In this document: positions 32,403 through 40,590 of the stretch, one piece after another | Layout of the letters: the number at the start of each line of letters is the position of its first letter | How positions within the stretch are numbered: the stretch's first letter is position 1 | Source of the DNA: an uncultured Clostridium sp. | Lineage (GTDB): Bacteria; Bacillota; Clostridia; Lachnospirales; Lachnospiraceae | DNA length: 42,512 nt | Assembly (NCBI GenBank): GCA_900540335.1 | Contig: UQFC01000011.1 | Location: forward strand, 1-42,512 | Direction of reading: 5' to 3' | Position numbers and translations under genes: made by a program | Notes under the pieces: generated by a model | Seen by the model: only the letters and a program-made list of their open reading frames with translations | Told to the model about the DNA's origin: nothing | The model's database searches: none

Positions 32403-33491
32403 ATGATTTCAAATCAGATTCTTCAGACAACCATTGACGGCTTGAAGGGAATTACCAGAATTGATCTGTGTATCTGCGACACGGAGGGAAAGGTACTGGC
32501 CTCTACATTTCCGGATGCAGAGGAGTATGAAAGCTCCATTTTATCTTTTGTAGATTCTCCGGCGGACAGCCAGGTGATTTCCGGATATCAGTTTTTTAAG
32601 GTATTTGATGAGCATCAGCTGGAGTATATTCTGCTGGCAAAGGGCGGCAGTGACGATGTATATATGGTAGGAAAGCTGGCTGCTTTCCAGATTCAGAATC
32701 TTCTGGTAGCATATAAGGAGCGGTTTGACAAGGATAATTTCATCAAGAATCTTCTGCTGGACAACCTGCTTCTGGTGGATATTTACAACCGTGCGAAAAA
32801 GCTTCATATTGAAACCAATGTGAAGCGCGTGGTATTCCTGATTGAGACCAAGCATGAAAAGGATGTGAATGCACTGGAGACTGTGCGCAGTCTGTTTGCA
32901 TCCAAGACCAAGGATTTTATCACTGCGGTAGATGAAAAGAATATCATTCTGGTAAAGGAGGTCAAGGCCGGAGAGGATTACAGTGAGCTGGAGAAGACAG
33001 CCAACATGATTCTCGATATGCTGAATACAGAGGCCATGACCAAGGTACATGTGGCTTATGGTACCATTGTAGGCGATATCAAGGAGGTTTCCAGATCCTA
33101 CAAGGAAGCAAAGATGGCTTTGGATGTGGGCAAGATTTTCTACAGCGGAAAGAATGTGGTGGCATACAGCAATCTGGGTATCGGACGTCTGATTTATCAG
33201 CTTCCCCTGCCTCTGTGCCGGATGTTTATCCGTGAGATCTTTGAAGGAAAGTCTCCGGACGAGTTTGATGAGGAAACTCTTACCACCATCAACAAGTTCT
33301 TCGAGAACAGCCTGAATGTTTCCGAGACTTCCCGTCAGCTTTATATTCACCGGAATACTCTGGTATACCGTCTGGATAAGCTGCAGAAGAGCACAGGTCT
33401 GGATCTGAGAGTATTCGAGGATGCGATTACCTTTAAGATTGCTCTGATGGTTGTGAAGTACATGAAGTATATGGAGAGCCTGGATTACTAA
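32403..33491 (+). CDS. CdaR/PucR-type transcriptional regulator
   Basis: 362 aa. Residues about 1-130 resemble the sugar-diacid recognition sensor region (TTIDGLKGITRIDLCICDTE). The middle (about 140-280) is a GGDEF-like PucR/CdaR core (VHVAYGTIVGDIKEVSRSYK). The C-terminus is the PucR-type HTH (FFENSLNVSETSRQLYIHRN followed by TLVYRLDKLQKSTGLDLR). Such regulators usually respond to carbohydrate acids or purines. AAGGAG lies 10 nt before the ATG. It sits between msmK and ftsE, ending 2 nt before ftsE, so it may share a transcript with the ftsEX module. Confidence 0.88.
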   Translation: MISNQILQTTIDGLKGITRIDLCICDTEGKVLASTFPDAEEYESSILSFVDSPADSQVISGYQFFKVFDEHQLEYILLAKGGSDDVYMVGKLAAFQIQNLLVAYKERFDKDNFIKNLLLDNLLLVDIYNRAKKLHIETNVKRVVFLIETKHEKDVNALETVRSLFASKTKDFITAVDEKNIILVKEVKAGEDYSELEKTANMILDMLNTEAMTKVHVAYGTIVGDIKEVSRSYKEAKMALDVGKIFYSGKNVVAYSNLGIGRLIYQLPLPLCRMFIREIFEGKSPDEFDEETLTTINKFFENSLNVSETSRQLYIHRNTLVYRLDKLQKSTGLDLRVFEDAITFKIALMVVKYMKYMESLDY

Positions 33492-33493
33492 TT

Positions 33494-34180
33494 ATGATTG
33501 AAATATCCAATATCAGCAAGACCTATGAAAACGGCGGCAAGGCTTTGCGGGACATCAATATTACCATTGAAGACGGGGAATTTGTATTTATTATGGGGCG
33601 GAGCGGCTCCGGCAAATCCACCCTTCTGAAGCTGATGCTGAAGGAGGCAGAGCCGACCTCGGGCCGGATTGTGATCAATGATATGGATCTGCAGAAGATG
33701 CCGCGGAGGTATGTGCCGAAGTTCCGCAGGAAGCTGGGGGTTGTATTTCAGGATTTCCGGCTTCTGCAGGATCGGAATGTATTTGAGAATGTGGCCTTTG
33801 CCCAGCGGGTGGTAGGGGCCTCTTCCAGAAGTATCCGCGAGTCTGTTCCCAGAATGTTAAAGCTGGTGGGGCTTTCATCGAAATACAAGATGGAGCCCCA
33901 GAAGCTTTCCGGAGGTGAGCAGCAGCGGGTGGCGATTGCCCGCGCCCTGATTAACCGTCCGGAGGTGCTTCTGGCAGATGAGCCTACGGGCAATCTGGAT
34001 TATCAGAATGCCATAGAGATTATGAATCTTCTGAAACGGATTAACCGGAGAGGAACAACGGTGGTTGTGGTGACTCACAGCCAGGAACTGGTAGATCAGA
34101 TAGGCGGACGTGTGATTACTCTGGATCGCGGAAGGCTTGTCAGCGATGAAGTGAGAGGTGGTCATACGGATGAGCTTTAG
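33494..34180 (+). CDS. ftsE: Cell division ATP-binding protein FtsE
   Basis: 228 aa. Walker A GRSGSGKST, Q-loop GVVFQDFRLLQDRNVFENVA, signature LSGGEQQRVAIARALINRPE and Walker B VLLADEPTGNLD are complete, with the H-loop VVTHSQELV. FtsE powers FtsX, which activates cell-wall hydrolases at the septum or side wall. No SD is apparent directly before ATG 33494; it starts 2 nt after the upstream stop, so translation is likely coupled. It overlaps ftsX by 11 nt. Confidence 0.96.
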   Translation: MIEISNISKTYENGGKALRDINITIEDGEFVFIMGRSGSGKSTLLKLMLKEAEPTSGRIVINDMDLQKMPRRYVPKFRRKLGVVFQDFRLLQDRNVFENVAFAQRVVGASSRSIRESVPRMLKLVGLSSKYKMEPQKLSGGEQQRVAIARALINRPEVLLADEPTGNLDYQNAIEIMNLLKRINRRGTTVVVVTHSQELVDQIGGRVITLDRGRLVSDEVRGGHTDEL

Positions 34181-35078
34181 TACATGTTGGTATTGCATGA
34201 AACAGGGACTGAAAAATATATGCAGAAATATCTGGTTTTCGCTGGCATCGGTGGCAACGATTTCTGCGTGTATTTTTTTATTTTGTTTATTTTTCTCAAT
34301 TGTTGCAAATATCCGGTTTATGGTACACCATGTAGAGAGCACAGTGGGAATTACGGTTCTCTTTGATGAGAATCTGACGGAGGAAGAGATTCTGGCTCTG
34401 GGAGACGAGATTGGCAAACGGCCGGAAATCCGGGAGATGAATTATGTATCTGCACAGGAGGCCTGGGACAGCTTTAAGGCAGAATATTTTGCCGGACATG
34501 AGGAGCTGGCCGAGGGCTTTGCAGAGGACAATCCTCTGGCAGGTTCTGCCTCCTATGTGATTTTTTTGAATGATATCAGTGAACAGGAAAATTTTGCAGC
34601 TTATCTTCAGGGGATCAGCGGAGTGCGCCAGGTGAATTATTCCAGCACTACTGCAGCGGGATTTTCCAGCTTTAATAAAATGCTGGGAGCCTTGTCCCTT
34701 GCGATTATCGGGGTGCTTCTGGCAGTGGCGGTTTTTCTGATCAGCAACACGATTTCCGTGGCGGCGGCCTTTCGCCGGAGAGAAAGCCAGATCATGCGTT
34801 TTATCGGAGCTACAAATTTTATGATTCGCGCTCCGTTTATTGTGGAGGGCGTGGTAATTGGCCTGATCGGAGCGGTGATACCTCTGGCAGGAATGTATGT
34901 GCTTTATACAAAGATGGTGGTCTATCTGGTGGAGCGGTTTCATATCCTGTCTAATATGCTGTATTTTATTCCCATCGGTGATATTTATCCTGTTATGGTG
35001 GCAGTGTCCATGGCTCTTGGTGTGGGAATCGGCTTTTTCGGAAGCTTTTTCACCATTCGCAAATCCCTGAAAGTGTAG
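34170..35078 (+). CDS. ftsX: Cell division protein FtsX
   Basis: 302 aa. The N-terminal helix (LASVATISACIFLFCLFFSI) is followed by an extracellular domain (about 50-165) and three C-terminal helices with the conserved cytoplasmic loop FRRRESQIMRFIGATNFMIR. FtsX passes ATP-driven motion to an extracellular hydrolase; the M23 gene next to it is the obvious partner. ATG 34170 has GAGAGGTGG upstream and lies inside ftsE; a GTG at 34158 is less likely. Confidence 0.95.
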   Translation: MSFSTCWYCMKQGLKNICRNIWFSLASVATISACIFLFCLFFSIVANIRFMVHHVESTVGITVLFDENLTEEEILALGDEIGKRPEIREMNYVSAQEAWDSFKAEYFAGHEELAEGFAEDNPLAGSASYVIFLNDISEQENFAAYLQGISGVRQVNYSSTTAAGFSSFNKMLGALSLAIIGVLLAVAVFLISNTISVAAAFRRRESQIMRFIGATNFMIRAPFIVEGVVIGLIGAVIPLAGMYVLYTKMVVYLVERFHILSNMLYFIPIGDIYPVMVAVSMALGVGIGFFGSFFTIRKSLKV

Positions 35079-35086
35079 GTGGAAGA

Positions 35087-36292
35087 ATGAAAGCATGGAA
35101 AAAATGGGGGCTTCTCTGGATCAGCTTTGCGGCAATTCTTACCACAGGTCTTTTTCCTTCCTATGCAACAAAAAAGGATGTGGAGGCTGCGAAGAAAAAG
35201 GTCAGCTCCATGGAGGCGGAAAAGAAGAAGGTTGAAGCAGCTTTAAAGAATCTGGAGGGTCTGAAGCACGATACAGCCGCCTATGTAAAGCAGCTGGACG
35301 GCGATTTGATGCGGCTGGATCAGGAACTGGAGCAGCTTTCCGGAGATATTGCCGGTAAGGAAGAGGAGATTGCCCGAACCGGACAGGAGCTGGAGGCGGC
35401 AAGGGAAACTGAGGAAAAGCAGTATGCAGACATGAAGCTCCGGATCAAATATATGTATGAGCGGGGCGAAACCAGTTACATGGATATGCTGCTTCAGTCA
35501 GATGATATGGCCCAGTTTATGAACCGGGCGGAGTATATCCAGAAAATTTCTGATTATGACAGAAAAAAGATGGATGAATATGAGGCAACCAGGGAAACGA
35601 TAGCTGCTCATGAGGTGAAGCTTCAGGAGGAGCATGCAGAGCTTTTAAGCCTGCAGGAACAGACTCAGGCGAAGCACCAGTCGGTGGAAACCCTTCTTTC
35701 TGAGAAGAGCAGAGAACTCCGGGGGGTGGAAAATCAGATTTCCGCAGCAGAAGGCCAGATAGAGGAATATGAAAAGGATCTGGCTGCCCAGGAGAATAAA
35801 ATCAAACAGCTGGAAGCAGAGATTAAGCGGAAGGAAGAAGAGGCGAGAAAGGCGGCCGAGGCGGCCGGCAAATCGTATAAAACTGTAAATCTGGGAGATA
35901 TTAACTTTATATGGCCCTGTCCTTCCAGCAGTCGGATTACTTCTGGTTTCGGCGGGCGAAGCTCGCCTACGGAAGGGGCGTCCACCAACCATCAGGGAAT
36001 TGATATCGGTGCCGGCAGCGGTTCGGCCATTGTGGCATCTGCAGCCGGGACGGTGGTGGTGTCTACATACAGCTATTCAGCTGGAAATTATATTATGCTG
36101 AATCACGGAGGCGGCGTTTATACCGTGTATATGCATTGTTCCCAGCTGCTGGTTTCTGAGGGGCAGCAGGTCAGTCAGGGACAGACCATTGCCAAGGTTG
36201 GTTCCACAGGATATTCTACGGGACCTCACCTTCATTTTGGAATCCGTCATGGCGGACGCTATGTGAATCCTCAGACGTATGTAAGTCCGTGA
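35087..36292 (+). CDS. Murein hydrolase activator / M23 peptidase with coiled coil
   Basis: 401 aa. A signal peptide ends near PSYA (about residue 27). A long coiled coil (about 29-260) matches the CwlO/PcsB/EnvC type that docks on FtsX. The C-terminal LytM domain (about 280-400) keeps the zinc-site motifs NHQGIDIGAG (H, D) and GPHLHFGI (HxH), so it is probably an active endopeptidase rather than a degenerate activator such as EnvC. It lies 8 nt after ftsX. GGTGGAAG precedes the ATG. FtsEX-coupled peptidoglycan cleavage is inferred from this context. Confidence 0.93.
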   Translation: MKAWKKWGLLWISFAAILTTGLFPSYATKKDVEAAKKKVSSMEAEKKKVEAALKNLEGLKHDTAAYVKQLDGDLMRLDQELEQLSGDIAGKEEEIARTGQELEAARETEEKQYADMKLRIKYMYERGETSYMDMLLQSDDMAQFMNRAEYIQKISDYDRKKMDEYEATRETIAAHEVKLQEEHAELLSLQEQTQAKHQSVETLLSEKSRELRGVENQISAAEGQIEEYEKDLAAQENKIKQLEAEIKRKEEEARKAAEAAGKSYKTVNLGDINFIWPCPSSSRITSGFGGRSSPTEGASTNHQGIDIGAGSGSAIVASAAGTVVVSTYSYSAGNYIMLNHGGGVYTVYMHCSQLLVSEGQQVSQGQTIAKVGSTGYSTGPHLHFGIRHGGRYVNPQTYVSP

Positions 36293-36359
36293 TGGAAATA
36301 ACGGCGTTCTTTTTCTGAGGAAAATCAGAAGAGAACGGTCAGAAAGACAGGTGACATAT

Positions 36360-37697
36360 TTGGAAAACGAAAAGAAAAATAAAAACAAATTCTGGAAGGG
36401 TGTTCTGGTAGGCGCTCTGGTAACTTCTTTTGCAGGTCTGGTGATAGTGGGAATTGCAGCAGGGATTTCCATTATCGGCCATACAGTCATGGGCGGGCAG
36501 GGCATAGCCGGAATCATCGAAAGCTCCGGAAGTCCGGAGGAGGAATCCCTGAATTATCAGCGAATCGGCAATAAGCTGGATTTGCTGGAGCAGGTGGTGG
36601 ATAACTATTTCCTGTTTGAGGAAAATGTGGATACGGAACAGATGGAAGCCGGAATTTACAAAGGTATGCTGGCAGGTCTGGAGGATCCCTATACCACCTA
36701 TTATACAGCTGAAGAATACCGGGCCATGACAGAGGAAACGGAAGGCGTTTACTGCGGAATCGGCGTTCAGGTCAGCCAGAATCTTGAGACGGGAATTATT
36801 ACTATTTTGAGAGTATTTCCCGGTTCTCCTGCAGAAGAGGCAGGACTGAAAAAAGGCGATATTCTCTACAAGGTAGGGGCGCTGGATGTGTATGATCAGG
36901 AGCTGGATACCCTGGTTTCCCAGTATATCCGCGGTGAGGAAGGTACCTTTGTGGACCTGACGGTTTTAAGAGACGGTGAGGAGATTTCTGCTACGGTGGA
37001 ACGCCGCATGGTGGAAAGTGTGACTGTGGAATCCCAGCTTCTTCCCGATAAAACAGGTTATGTAATGGTAACCCAGTTTGACCTGGTAACAGCAGATCAG
37101 TTTATTTCTGCAGTTGATTCTCTGGAAAAACAGGGAATGGAACGCCTGGTGATTGATTTGCGGGATAATCCGGGAGGTGTGGTGGATGCCTGTGTGAAGA
37201 TGGCGGCCTATCTTCTGCCGGAGGATCAGTACGACGGAACTATTCTCAGCACTGCTGACAAAAACGGAGAAGGCGACCGGTATTACTGTCAGGACGGAAA
37301 GCTTCTGTTTGAGGGAAGCGGATCCAATCCGGAATATCCGATGGATGACGGACATGAGCTGAATATGCCGATTGCAGTTTTGATCAACGGAATGTCAGCC
37401 AGCGCTTCCGAGGTGTTTGCAGGAGCTTTGCGGGATTATGGAATGGCAACCCTGGTGGGAACCACCTCCTTTGGAAAAGGAATCGTGCAGGCGCTTCTGC
37501 CTCTGGATGACGGTTCTGCTGTGAAGGTAACCATAGCCCATTATTATACTCCGGCCGGTCATGATATTCACAAAAAAGGTCTGGAGCCGGATGTGGAGAT
37601 TCCGTTAGAGCTGGATGAGGATCTGATTGGACAGTACGATGTTCCTCTGGATCGGGATAATCAGGTACAGAAGGCCATTGAGGTTTTAAAACAATAG
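36360..37697 (+). CDS. ctpA: S41 family carboxy-terminal processing protease
   Basis: 445 aa. An N-terminal anchor helix (WKGVLVGALVTSFAGLVIVG) precedes a PDZ domain (about 120-210, GIITILRVFPGSPAEEAGLK) and the S41 protease core with GMSASASEVFAGAL (catalytic Ser) and TSFGKGIVQ (catalytic Lys). CtpA-type enzymes cleave extracytoplasmic proteins, sometimes in sporulation signalling. The start is probably TTG 36360, with AGGTGA 5 nt upstream; GTG 36351 is an alternative. It is the last gene of the ftsEX module, followed by a strong terminator. Confidence 0.93.
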   Translation: MENEKKNKNKFWKGVLVGALVTSFAGLVIVGIAAGISIIGHTVMGGQGIAGIIESSGSPEEESLNYQRIGNKLDLLEQVVDNYFLFEENVDTEQMEAGIYKGMLAGLEDPYTTYYTAEEYRAMTEETEGVYCGIGVQVSQNLETGIITILRVFPGSPAEEAGLKKGDILYKVGALDVYDQELDTLVSQYIRGEEGTFVDLTVLRDGEEISATVERRMVESVTVESQLLPDKTGYVMVTQFDLVTADQFISAVDSLEKQGMERLVIDLRDNPGGVVDACVKMAAYLLPEDQYDGTILSTADKNGEGDRYYCQDGKLLFEGSGSNPEYPMDDGHELNMPIAVLINGMSASASEVFAGALRDYGMATLVGTTSFGKGIVQALLPLDDGSAVKVTIAHYYTPAGHDIHKKGLEPDVEIPLELDEDLIGQYDVPLDRDNQVQKAIEVLKQ

Positions 37698-37723
37698 GAT
37701 TTTGAGATTATAGAAGAAAAAAG

Positions 37724-37771
37724 AAAACGCGTTCTGCAGCCGGAAAAACCGGAATGCAGGACGCGTTTTTT
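37724..37771. terminator. Bidirectional terminator between ctpA and the PTS-type gene
   Basis: A 15-bp stem (37724-37738 with 37755-37769, one G-U pair) encloses an inner CCGG/CCGG stem. A T-run follows on the plus strand, and the upstream A-rich sequence serves the minus strand. Confidence 0.9.
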
Positions 37772-37783
37772 GATTTCATTTGA

Positions 37784-38806
37784 TTACAGATCCAGCTTCA
37801 GATCCCCTGTTTTGATCCAGCCGGTTTTCCGGAGAACAGCGCCGAAAATCAGAGTCAGGACAGCCGGAAGGAGGAAGCAGATCAGAAGAATTCCAAGCCA
37901 CATATTGGCGCCGCCGCCCATGGCAGTGTAAATTCCGATAGGGCCAACCAGTCCGCAGGTGCCCATACCGGCTCCGGCGGCAATGTTCTCCAGACGGAAC
38001 AGGCAGGTGGCAATAGGGCCTGTAACCATGGAGGCCAGAGTGGGGGCAATCCAGATTCGCGGGTTCTTGACAATATTTCCCATCTGCAGCATGGATGTGC
38101 CAAGTCCCTGAGCTAACAGACCGCCCATACCGTTTTCACGGAAGCTCAGTACAGCAAAGCCAATCATCTGTGCGCAGCATCCGGCAGTGGCTGCGCCGCC
38201 GGCCAGACCGTCTAAACTCAGCATGATGCAGATGGCTGCGCTGCTGATCGGAAGGGTCAGCGCAATTCCGATGAGTGCAGAAACCAGCATTCCCATAAAG
38301 AAGGGCTGCATCTCGGTTGTGGTTTTTACCAGATTTCCGAAGGCGGTCATAAAGGCGGAAACGCCGGGGCCTACGAACTGGGCAATCAGGACGCCGGAAA
38401 TAATGGTAACGCCGGGAGTAACGAGAATATCCACCCGTGTTTCCTTAGAAACAATTTTTCCCAGCTCAGTGGCAACGATTGTGGCAAGCAAAGCGCCTAC
38501 AGGTCCTCCCAGGGCATTTCCTGCAATGCCTACCGTGGCAGCAGAGAAAAGAACCAGCTGGGGCGCATGAAGGGCATAGGCGATGGACACACCAAGAGCT
38601 GCACCGGTTGCGCTTTTGCAGTATTCAGCAATGGTCTGAAAGAGCGTTATCTGGGTTTTGTCTCCAAGGGTTCCGAAAATGGTTCCGATGAGCAGGGATG
38701 CAAAAAGACCGAAGGCCATAGCTCCCATGGCGTCGATGAGATAGGTTTTGACAGTAATATTGACGTTTTTTCGTTTCAGAAATGCTTTTACGCCTGTCTG
38801 TTCCAT
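37784..38806 (-). CDS. PTS-type sugar transporter subunit IIC (PTS_EIIC_2 family)
   Basis: 340 aa, nearly all membrane: around ten Gly/Ala-rich helices. It matches the PF13303 type of stand-alone IIC-like proteins; the typical segments are AMGAMAFGLFASLLIGTIFG, AALGVSIAYALHAPQLVLFS and GLVGPIGIYTAMGGG. No IIA, IIB or HPr domain is fused or adjacent, so phosphotransfer-linked transport is doubtful. The start at 38806 has AAAGGAG upstream on the minus strand; the frame extends to 38869. It has its own promoter with an operator-like palindrome just downstream. Confidence 0.85.
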   Translation of the reverse strand: MEQTGVKAFLKRKNVNITVKTYLIDAMGAMAFGLFASLLIGTIFGTLGDKTQITLFQTIAEYCKSATGAALGVSIAYALHAPQLVLFSAATVGIAGNALGGPVGALLATIVATELGKIVSKETRVDILVTPGVTIISGVLIAQFVGPGVSAFMTAFGNLVKTTTEMQPFFMGMLVSALIGIALTLPISSAAICIMLSLDGLAGGAATAGCCAQMIGFAVLSFRENGMGGLLAQGLGTSMLQMGNIVKNPRIWIAPTLASMVTGPIATCLFRLENIAAGAGMGTCGLVGPIGIYTAMGGGANMWLGILLICFLLPAVLTLIFGAVLRKTGWIKTGDLKLDL

Positions 38807-38851
38807 AATAAAATCTCCTTTGTATGGTATTGTGGGACATAAAGGCACACA

Positions 38852-38870
38852 TTTGACTTCCCAAGTCAAA
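38852..38870. promoter_or_regulatory. Operator-like palindrome before the PTS-type gene
   Basis: A perfect inverted repeat, TTTGACTT (38852-38859) and AAGTCAAA (38863-38870) around CCC, lies about +7 to +25 from the predicted start of transcription, a typical repressor position. As RNA it would form an 8-bp hairpin with a 3-nt loop. Confidence 0.55.
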
Positions 38871-38883
38871 GCAGTTGAAAGTT

Positions 38884-38911
38884 ATCTTACCATAAAATGA
38901 AAAAAATGCAA
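38884..38911 (-). promoter_or_regulatory. Putative promoter of the PTS-type gene
   Basis: On the minus strand TTGCAT (38911-38906) and TAAGAT (38889-38884) are separated by 16 bp. Confidence 0.5.
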
Positions 38912-38973
38912 ATAAAACATGAAAGATGGTTAATAAATTAACAAATTACGTCATAGAAAATCGTAATTTCTTA

Positions 38974-38982
38974 TGCTATACT
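38974..38982 (+). promoter_or_regulatory. Possible extended -10 promoter of metF
   Basis: TGCTATACT (an extended -10 with TATACT at 38977-38982) lies 46 nt before metF. No good -35 is seen. The short leader leaves no room for a SAM or cobalamin riboswitch. Confidence 0.4.
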
Positions 38983-39028
38983 TGTTCTAATTATGGGGCA
39001 GGGGACAGCAGAAAGAGAGGAGCAGAAA

Positions 39029-39886
39029 ATGAAAATCAAAGAGTTACTGGCAAAGGGAGAGCCCACGCTTTCTTTTGAAGTATTCCCTCCAAAAACGGAG
39101 GACAAACTGGAATCGGTGGAGGCAGCGGCGTTAGAAATTGCCGGGCTGCATCCGGCATTTATGAGCGTTACCTATGGAGCGGGAGGAGGAACCAGCCGGT
39201 ATACGGTAGATATTGCTTCTTCTATCATGAATCACGGAGTAACTCCTCTGGCACATCTGACCTGCGTTTCATCCACAAGAGAAAAGGTTCACGGGGTACT
39301 TGAGGAGCTGAAGGAAAGAGGAATAGAAAATGTTCTGGCGCTGCGGGGAGATATTCCTGCGGATGGAAAGGTGGAAAAGGATTACCGGTATGCGTCCCAG
39401 CTGATTGCGGAGATCAAGGCGGCAGGAGATTTCTGCATTGGAGCAGCCTGTTATCCGGAGGGACATGTGGAGTCAGTGAATAAAACGGCGGACATCCAGC
39501 ATCTGAAGGAAAAGGTGGAGGCAGGCTGTGATTTTGTGACTACCCAGATGTTTTTTGACAACAATATTTTATACAATTATTTATACAGAATCAGGGAAAA
39601 GGGAATTATGGTGCCGGTCATTGCCGGAATTATGCCTGTGACCAATTCTGCCCAGATTAAGCGGATCTGCTCTATGTCAGGAACGTATCTTCCGTCCCGG
39701 TTTAAGGCCATTGTAGACCGTTTCGGAGACAATCCGGCAGCGATGAAGCAGGCCGGCATTGCCTATGCCACAGAGCAGATTATCGATTTGATAGCCAATC
39801 ATGTAAATGGAATCCATGTATATTCTATGAATAAACCGGATGTGGCAGCGCAGATTCAGAACAGTCTTTCTGAGATTGTGCGGTAA
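39029..39886 (+). CDS. metF: Methylenetetrahydrofolate reductase
   Basis: 285 aa, the bacterial MetF length. It reduces methylene-THF to methyl-THF with FAD. LSFEVFPPKTEDKLES near the N-terminus, FMSVTYGAGGGTS, THE-like HLTCVSSTREK, ALRGDIP and FVTTQMFFDNN are all in the expected order. GAGAGGAG precedes ATG 39029; the frame extends to 38993. It feeds MetH two genes downstream and draws on the C1 pool made by folD/fchA. Confidence 0.96.
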   Translation: MKIKELLAKGEPTLSFEVFPPKTEDKLESVEAAALEIAGLHPAFMSVTYGAGGGTSRYTVDIASSIMNHGVTPLAHLTCVSSTREKVHGVLEELKERGIENVLALRGDIPADGKVEKDYRYASQLIAEIKAAGDFCIGAACYPEGHVESVNKTADIQHLKEKVEAGCDFVTTQMFFDNNILYNYLYRIREKGIMVPVIAGIMPVTNSAQIKRICSMSGTYLPSRFKAIVDRFGDNPAAMKQAGIAYATEQIIDLIANHVNGIHVYSMNKPDVAAQIQNSLSEIVR

Positions 39887-39891
39887 AGAAT

Positions 39892-40545
39892 ATGGAGCCG
39901 TTTGTTTGGAAATGGAACCAGGCAGAGGTTTTGCGTTATCTTGGCTGCAAGGGACAGCCGGTTCCGGAGAATGTGGAGCTTTTAATTGAAGAATGCAAAC
40001 GGGAGCTGGAGCAGTGCGCCGTTCCCCGGGCAGTGTGGCGGGAATTTCCGCTGGAGCTTGTGGGGGATGAAATCCGGATAGGAACCATCACGGCAAGAAG
40101 CCGCAGTCTGGGGCGGAATCTGAAAGACTGTACGGGAGTTTTGCTGTTTGCCGCAACGCTTGGCAGCCAGGTGGATGTTATGCTGCATCGGTATGGAAAA
40201 CTGCAGATGAGCAAGGCCGTGGTATTTCAGGCGGCCTCAGTTGCTCTTCTGGAGGAATTCTGTGATGAAAAGAACAGAGAACTGAAAGAGGAATATGAGA
40301 AACAGGGGCTGTATTTAAGACCGAGATTCAGTCCCGGCTACGGGGATTTTTCTCTGGAATGTCAGCGGCAGCTGGTACCGGCTCTGGATTTGGGAAAGAG
40401 AATTGGCGTGACCCTGACGGACAGCCTTCTGATGGCGCCCTCCAAATCCGTCACTGCAGTTATTGGAATCAGTGAGATTCCTGTAAACTGCAGAATTCAG
40501 GGATGTGAAATCTGTCAGAAAAAGGATTGTGCATACCGGAGATAA
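39892..40545 (+). CDS. MetH reactivation domain protein (vitamin B12-dependent methionine synthase activation)
   Basis: 217 aa. In E. coli MetH the SAM-binding reactivation domain is the C-terminal ~330 residues; here it is a separate, shorter protein. The core motif RPRFSPGYGDFSLECQ corresponds to the SAM-binding RxSPGY region, and the C-terminus has a cysteine cluster GCEICQKKDCAYR. It should remethylate cob(II)alamin of MetH with SAM and a flavodoxin-type donor. It starts 5 nt after metF with no clear SD, so it is probably coupled. Confidence 0.88.
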   Translation: MEPFVWKWNQAEVLRYLGCKGQPVPENVELLIEECKRELEQCAVPRAVWREFPLELVGDEIRIGTITARSRSLGRNLKDCTGVLLFAATLGSQVDVMLHRYGKLQMSKAVVFQAASVALLEEFCDEKNRELKEEYEKQGLYLRPRFSPGYGDFSLECQRQLVPALDLGKRIGVTLTDSLLMAPSKSVTAVIGISEIPVNCRIQGCEICQKKDCAYRR

Positions 40546-40590
40546 GAAAGAACGGGGGATGCGGAGAAGAAAACCGCGGAAAGGAAAACT

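Noticed and set aside
33494..35078. The ftsE/ftsX pair as a macrolide or bacteriocin ABC exporter
   Set aside because: Size, the FtsX topology, and the adjacent coiled-coil M23 peptidase fit FtsEX.
38983..39028. A SAM or cobalamin riboswitch before metF
   Set aside because: The leader after the likely promoter is only about 40 nt, too short, and none of the conserved cores is present.
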